Source: an uncultured Butyrivibrio sp. (lineage in GTDB: Bacteria; Bacillota; Clostridia; Lachnospirales; Lachnospiraceae). Taken from it: a DNA stretch of 9,291 bases. Location: contig CAMVRW010000081.1 of NCBI GenBank assembly GCA_947169985.1, positions 1-9,291 of the forward strand, in the 5' to 3' direction. Of the stretch, positions 7,148-9,291 are shown one piece after another. Both the position numbers and the translations under genes were made by a program. Position 1 is the stretch's first letter. Each line of letters opens with the position of its first letter. The notes under the pieces are model-generated. The model was not told the origin of the DNA, made no database searches, and was given only the letters and a program-made list of their open reading frames with translations.

Positions 7148-8163
7148 GATTTCACCTCCTTACTGGCTGCATTGACCTTGTTTATTATATTGCTGAAAGA
7201 GATGTACTCAGGGCAAATATCATCGCATCTTCCGCAGCCTACGCACATCTGATAACCAAATCTCTTTTTAAAATCAGATATCTTGTGGAGTACCTTAAAG
7301 CGCATGCGCTCGCCGTTTTTCCTGCGGTACTGTCCACCGCCGGCAACATCCGTATAGCCGTCAACCATACAGGAAGCGCCAACTCTTCTTCTCTCACCCA
7401 CTCTGCCGTTGTCGGAGTAAAAGACATCCTGCATTGTATAACAGGTACAGGTAGGACATACAAAGTTGCATCTTCCACAGTTTATGCATCTGGTGGTGTA
7501 TTCATCCCAAAGCTCGCTCTTAATAATGCCCTGAGGCACTTCCTCGGGGATCTCGACCTTAACGTCATTCTCAGTCACAAAACGAGGAATGACATCTTTT
7601 TTCTCTGATCCGGATACAGCAGAAAATGCCTTATCAAAGCTCTCATCCAATATATTTGAATGGATCTTGCCATCGATAAGGTCAACAGAGAAAACATAGC
7701 CGTCTTCACATTTGTTGGAATCCATGGAAACACAGAAACAGTTGTCGTAGGAATGCCCGCATCCGATAAGAACGCACTTAATGAGATCCCTTCTTCTCTT
7801 GTAGAAAGGGTCTTTTGCAAGTCCGTTTTCAAGATAAATCTGGTCAAGTCTCTTTAAGGAATGCAGGTCGCAGCTTCTTCCAAAGACAAGCACAGGCCTG
7901 CCATCAAAATCCGATTCCTTAACTTCGTTTTCCGTGAAATAAAAGAGCGTTTCTGAAAGCGGTGTCAAAAATTCCTTGGATGCATAGTCTGATTTCGCTT
8001 CAAGCTCAATCTCATCCGCACTTCTGATCTCGTCATAGATGACTGCATCTACATCAGTAAATCTGCCTGCTCCCACTTTTCTTACAGGTGCAAATATCCT
8101 GTATTCCTCAAGGAGAGATGCGATAACCTCCGCAAATCCAGCCTTAGTCAGCACGTAGCCCAT
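7144..8163 (-). CDS. asrA: Anaerobic sulfite reductase subunit A (iron-sulfur subunit)
   Basis: The electron-transfer subunit of AsrABC, 339 residues, cytoplasmic. The N-terminal two thirds resembles the hydrogenase/sulfite reductase beta-type domain, with a cysteine-rich segment around C98, C130, C135, C142, C144 and C152. The C-terminal third is a two-cluster ferredoxin: C226-x2-C229-x2-C232-x3-C236 (CINCGRCNFVCP) and C307-x2-C310-x2-C313-x3-C317 (CVGCGRCDDICP). It carries electrons from AsrB to AsrC. AGGAGG at 8169-8174, five bases before the ATG, fixes the start. It is the first gene of the operon. Its promoter region is shared with the divergent Crp/Fnr gene and holds a perfect inverted repeat centred about 41.5 bases before the predicted start point. 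Confidence 0.95.
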   Translation of the reverse strand: MGYVLTKAGFAEVIASLLEEYRIFAPVRKVGAGRFTDVDAVIYDEIRSADEIELEAKSDYASKEFLTPLSETLFYFTENEVKESDFDGRPVLVFGRSCDLHSLKRLDQIYLENGLAKDPFYKRRRDLIKCVLIGCGHSYDNCFCVSMDSNKCEDGYVFSVDLIDGKIHSNILDESFDKAFSAVSGSEKKDVIPRFVTENDVKVEIPEEVPQGIIKSELWDEYTTRCINCGRCNFVCPTCTCYTMQDVFYSDNGRVGERRRVGASCMVDGYTDVAGGGQYRRKNGERMRFKVLHKISDFKKRFGYQMCVGCGRCDDICPEYISFSNIINKVNAASKEVKS

Positions 8164-8200
8164 AAGAACCTCCTATTTTTGTGTAATACCTACCTCTTTC

Positions 8201-8206
8201 ATGATA
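8201..8206 (-). promoter_or_regulatory. Predicted -10 element of the asr operon (TATCAT)
   Basis: TATCAT on the minus strand matches TATAAT at five of six bases and sits 21 bases from the operator, giving a start point near 8194 and a leader of about 31 bases before asrA. The sequence 17 bases upstream (CATATT) is not a -35 consensus, which fits dependence on an activator. It overlaps by two bases the -10 element proposed for the divergent regulator gene. Confidence 0.5.
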
Positions 8207-8210
8207 TAAT
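8202..8210 (+). promoter_or_regulatory. Predicted extended -10 promoter of the Crp/Fnr gene (TGATATAAT)
   Basis: A consensus TATAAT at 8205-8210 preceded by TG one base upstream forms an extended -10, which can work without a good -35; none is seen. The start point would be near 8217, so the operator at 8228-8243 would be centred near +19, a position at which a bound protein blocks transcription. The leader would be about 60 bases. Confidence 0.5.
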
Positions 8211-8227
8211 TCTCACATGCAATAATA

Positions 8228-8243
8228 TGTTGCATAGGCAACA
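8228..8243. promoter_or_regulatory. Predicted Crp/Fnr-family operator, asrA/regulator intergenic region
   Basis: TGTTGC-ATAG-GCAACA is a perfect inverted repeat of six-base arms around four bases, the size and spacing of Crp/Fnr-family sites (FNR TTGAT-N4-ATCAA is the comparable model). It lies between the divergent asrA and regulator genes, 21 bases from the proposed asr -10 element and just downstream of the proposed regulator start point. The half-site TGTTG differs from E. coli CRP (TGTGA) and FNR (TTGAT). Confidence 0.7.
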
Positions 8244-8278
8244 ACAAGTTCAAAAAAAGGAGTCTATTACCAATTATT

Positions 8279-8971
8279 ATGGATAATAATACCTTAAGTA
8301 AAAAGATTGCAGAAATGCCGCTGTTTAAAGGCATCAAACAATCCGAGATCGAATCTATGATTCCTTGTCTCGGGGTTATTCAGAAGCGCTATTCAAAAAA
8401 TCAGTTCATCATAATAGACAGTGAGGATATTGCCAATGTCGGATTGGTGATTGACGGCAGAGTTCATATGTTAAAGGAAGACCATCTGGGAAATCGTTCG
8501 CATGTATCCACAATCAGTGTTGGAGGGCTCTTTGGCGAATCTTTCGCGCTTCGCGAAAGACCTTCCTATGTTTCGTTTCAGGCTGCAACTGATTCAGAAA
8601 TACTAAGACTCCCACTTGATAAAATCATCTACTACTGCAGTAATTCGTGCCCTTTTCATAAAAGATTGGTTCACAATACATTTGCTTTGCTTTCGGAAAA
8701 AAATGAGCAGCTTATGAAAAGTATAGAGATTCTATCAAAAGGAACTCTTAGAGATAAGATAGTCTGCTACCTTTCGCAGATAGCAGACAGCGAGAGTCAC
8801 TCTACGATAACCGTTCCCCTGAACAGAACGGAGATGGCTGCCTTTCTTAACAGCAATCGCAGTGCAATGACAAGAGAGTTATCAAAAATGCAGGATGAAG
8901 GACTGATTGAAATATCAGGCAACAGATTCAGACTTCTCTTTCTGAATTCAGATGAATCGCGTTTCACGTAA
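8279..8971 (+). CDS. Crp/Fnr-family transcriptional regulator
   Basis: A 230-residue regulator with a cyclic-nucleotide-binding-type beta barrel (about 14-120), a dimerisation helix (about 125-155) and a winged helix-turn-helix (about 155-222). The barrel has FGESFALRERPSY (85-97) where CRP has its phosphate-binding cassette, but the arginine that precedes the key serine in CRP is replaced by proline, so cAMP binding is doubtful. Cysteines C30, C120, C124 and C163 do not form the FNR N-terminal cluster pattern. The recognition helix reads SNRSAMTRELSKM (192-204), with Ser where CRP has Glu181, in keeping with a half-site other than TGTGA. The likely targets are the two TGTTG-type sites in this window, one beside the gene itself. 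The GGAG at 8259-8262 is sixteen bases from the ATG, unusually far, so translation may be weak or the start may be modulated. The effector is unknown. Confidence 0.9.
   Translation: MDNNTLSKKIAEMPLFKGIKQSEIESMIPCLGVIQKRYSKNQFIIIDSEDIANVGLVIDGRVHMLKEDHLGNRSHVSTISVGGLFGESFALRERPSYVSFQAATDSEILRLPLDKIIYYCSNSCPFHKRLVHNTFALLSEKNEQLMKSIEILSKGTLRDKIVCYLSQIADSESHSTITVPLNRTEMAAFLNSNRSAMTRELSKMQDEGLIEISGNRFRLLFLNSDESRFT
8540..8560. repeat. Perfect inverted repeat inside the regulator gene
   Basis: TCTTTCGCG (8540-8548) and CGCGAAAGA (8552-8560) are perfect complements separated by CTT. The RNA could form a nine-pair stem closed by three bases, within codons for the ESFALRER segment of the barrel. There is no T-run after it, so it is not a terminator. 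It may be a coincidence of codon choice or an mRNA structure. Confidence 0.6.
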
Positions 8972-9176
8972 AAAGAGGCTCAGCATTTATCCCAAGTACC
9001 TCACCTGTTTTCTCTTCCACATAAAACTCATATCTCTGATATGGTGTATTGACACAGATTTCGAACAGGCCTTCCGAAAGATTATTGTAAACGCAGTGGC
9101 ACTCCTTGATTGCCAGTCCTGCATAGTTAAGTGCTGTGTGTAATGCTGAGCTCTTTGAAATAGTTGTTGTATTCAT
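8964..9176 (-). CDS. Small PepSY-domain protein
   Basis: A 70-residue protein that is nearly all one PepSY domain. SSALHTALNYAGL (9-21) matches the opening helix with its typical ALxxAG pattern, the central strand FEICVNTPYQRYEFYV follows, and EEKTGEVLGINAE (54-66) matches the closing D/E-x-x-TG-x-V/I-L turn. Most PepSY domains are secreted or membrane-attached and have inhibitory or chaperone roles. This copy shows no signal peptide or membrane segment, so it appears cytoplasmic and its role is unknown. GAGG about ten bases upstream of the ATG supports it as a real gene. Its stop overlaps the end of the Crp/Fnr gene by eight bases tail to tail, leaving no room for a terminator between them. 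A possible -10 (TATATG, 9218-9223) lies upstream with no clear -35. Confidence 0.75.
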   Translation of the reverse strand: MNTTTISKSSALHTALNYAGLAIKECHCVYNNLSEGLFEICVNTPYQRYEFYVEEKTGEVLGINAEPLFT

Positions 9177-9263
9177 ATCTGATTTTCCTCTTAATGGAAT
9201 CTTTTGTTTTACGCTTTCATATACTTAGACGCATGACAAAAGAAAAGGTTACACCAGAAATGA

Positions 9264-9284
9264 AAAAGTTTTTAAAAAACTTTT
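9264..9284. repeat. AT-rich inverted repeat near the right edge
   Basis: AAAAGTTTTT (9264-9273) and AAAAACTTTT (9275-9284) are complementary arms around one A. Only one G-C pair occurs in each arm, so any hairpin would be weak. It lies upstream of the PepSY gene and within a 17-codon plus-strand reading frame (9233-9286) that has no ribosome binding site and no recognisable product. The rest of 9177-9291 shows no gene. Confidence 0.4.
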
Positions 9285-9291
9285 AGTCCAG

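Noticed and set aside
9233..9286. Plus-strand 17-codon frame MTKEKVTPEMKKFLKNF, possibly leaderless behind TATACT
   Set aside because: The composition is plausible, but there is no ribosome binding site or known product and it is too short to call; a decayed N-terminus of another gene remains possible.

Overview
The window looks like a piece of a low-to-mid GC anaerobic Firmicutes chromosome (class Clostridia, most likely Lachnospiraceae). This is inferred from strong AGGAGG-type ribosome binding sites, AT-rich intergenic DNA, an NADH-linked anaerobic sulfite reductase, a DUF438/hemerythrin protein and a C_GCAxxG_C_C protein. No rRNA, tRNA, CRISPR array, insertion sequence or integrase was seen.

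Layout. A minus-strand block runs from 8163 down to 2357 with almost no spacing: asrA, asrB and asrC (dissimilatory-type sulfite reductase, sulfite to sulfide), then a FecBCD-type ABC importer (lipoprotein binding protein, permease, ATPase), then a single-domain CbiK/CbiX-like chelatase. Gaps are -4, 15, 6, -17, 1 and about 7 bases, so this reads as one operon. Below it, still on the minus strand, come a DUF1858-DUF438-hemerythrin-PAS protein (2249-693), the wreck of a thioredoxin gene (about 691-555) and a C_GCAxxG_C_C redox protein (558-169). On the plus strand, divergent from asrA, is a Crp/Fnr-family regulator (8279-8971). It collides tail to tail with a 70-residue PepSY-domain protein (9176-8964).

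How they fit together. AsrC needs siroheme. A chelatase acting on sirohydrochlorin and an importer of the iron-siderophore/heme/B12 class in the same operon suggest a sulfite-reduction unit carrying its own metal or tetrapyrrole supply. This is inference; the transporter substrate cannot be read from the sequence.

The most interesting signal is regulatory. A 16-base inverted repeat (TGTTGC-N4-GCAACA) lies between asrA and the regulator gene. A second copy (TGTTGT-N4-ACCACA) lies upstream of the DUF438 gene. In both cases exactly 21 bases separate the site from a -10-like hexamer (TATCAT, TAGAAT), which puts the site centre at about -41.5, the geometry of Crp/Fnr class II activation. Neither promoter has a recognisable -35. 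The adjacent Crp/Fnr protein is the obvious candidate to bind both sites and so link sulfite reduction with the hemerythrin/PAS protein. The asr site would also sit just downstream of the regulator's own start point, suggesting autorepression.

Limits: all calls are from reading the sequence. No alignment or database search was run.
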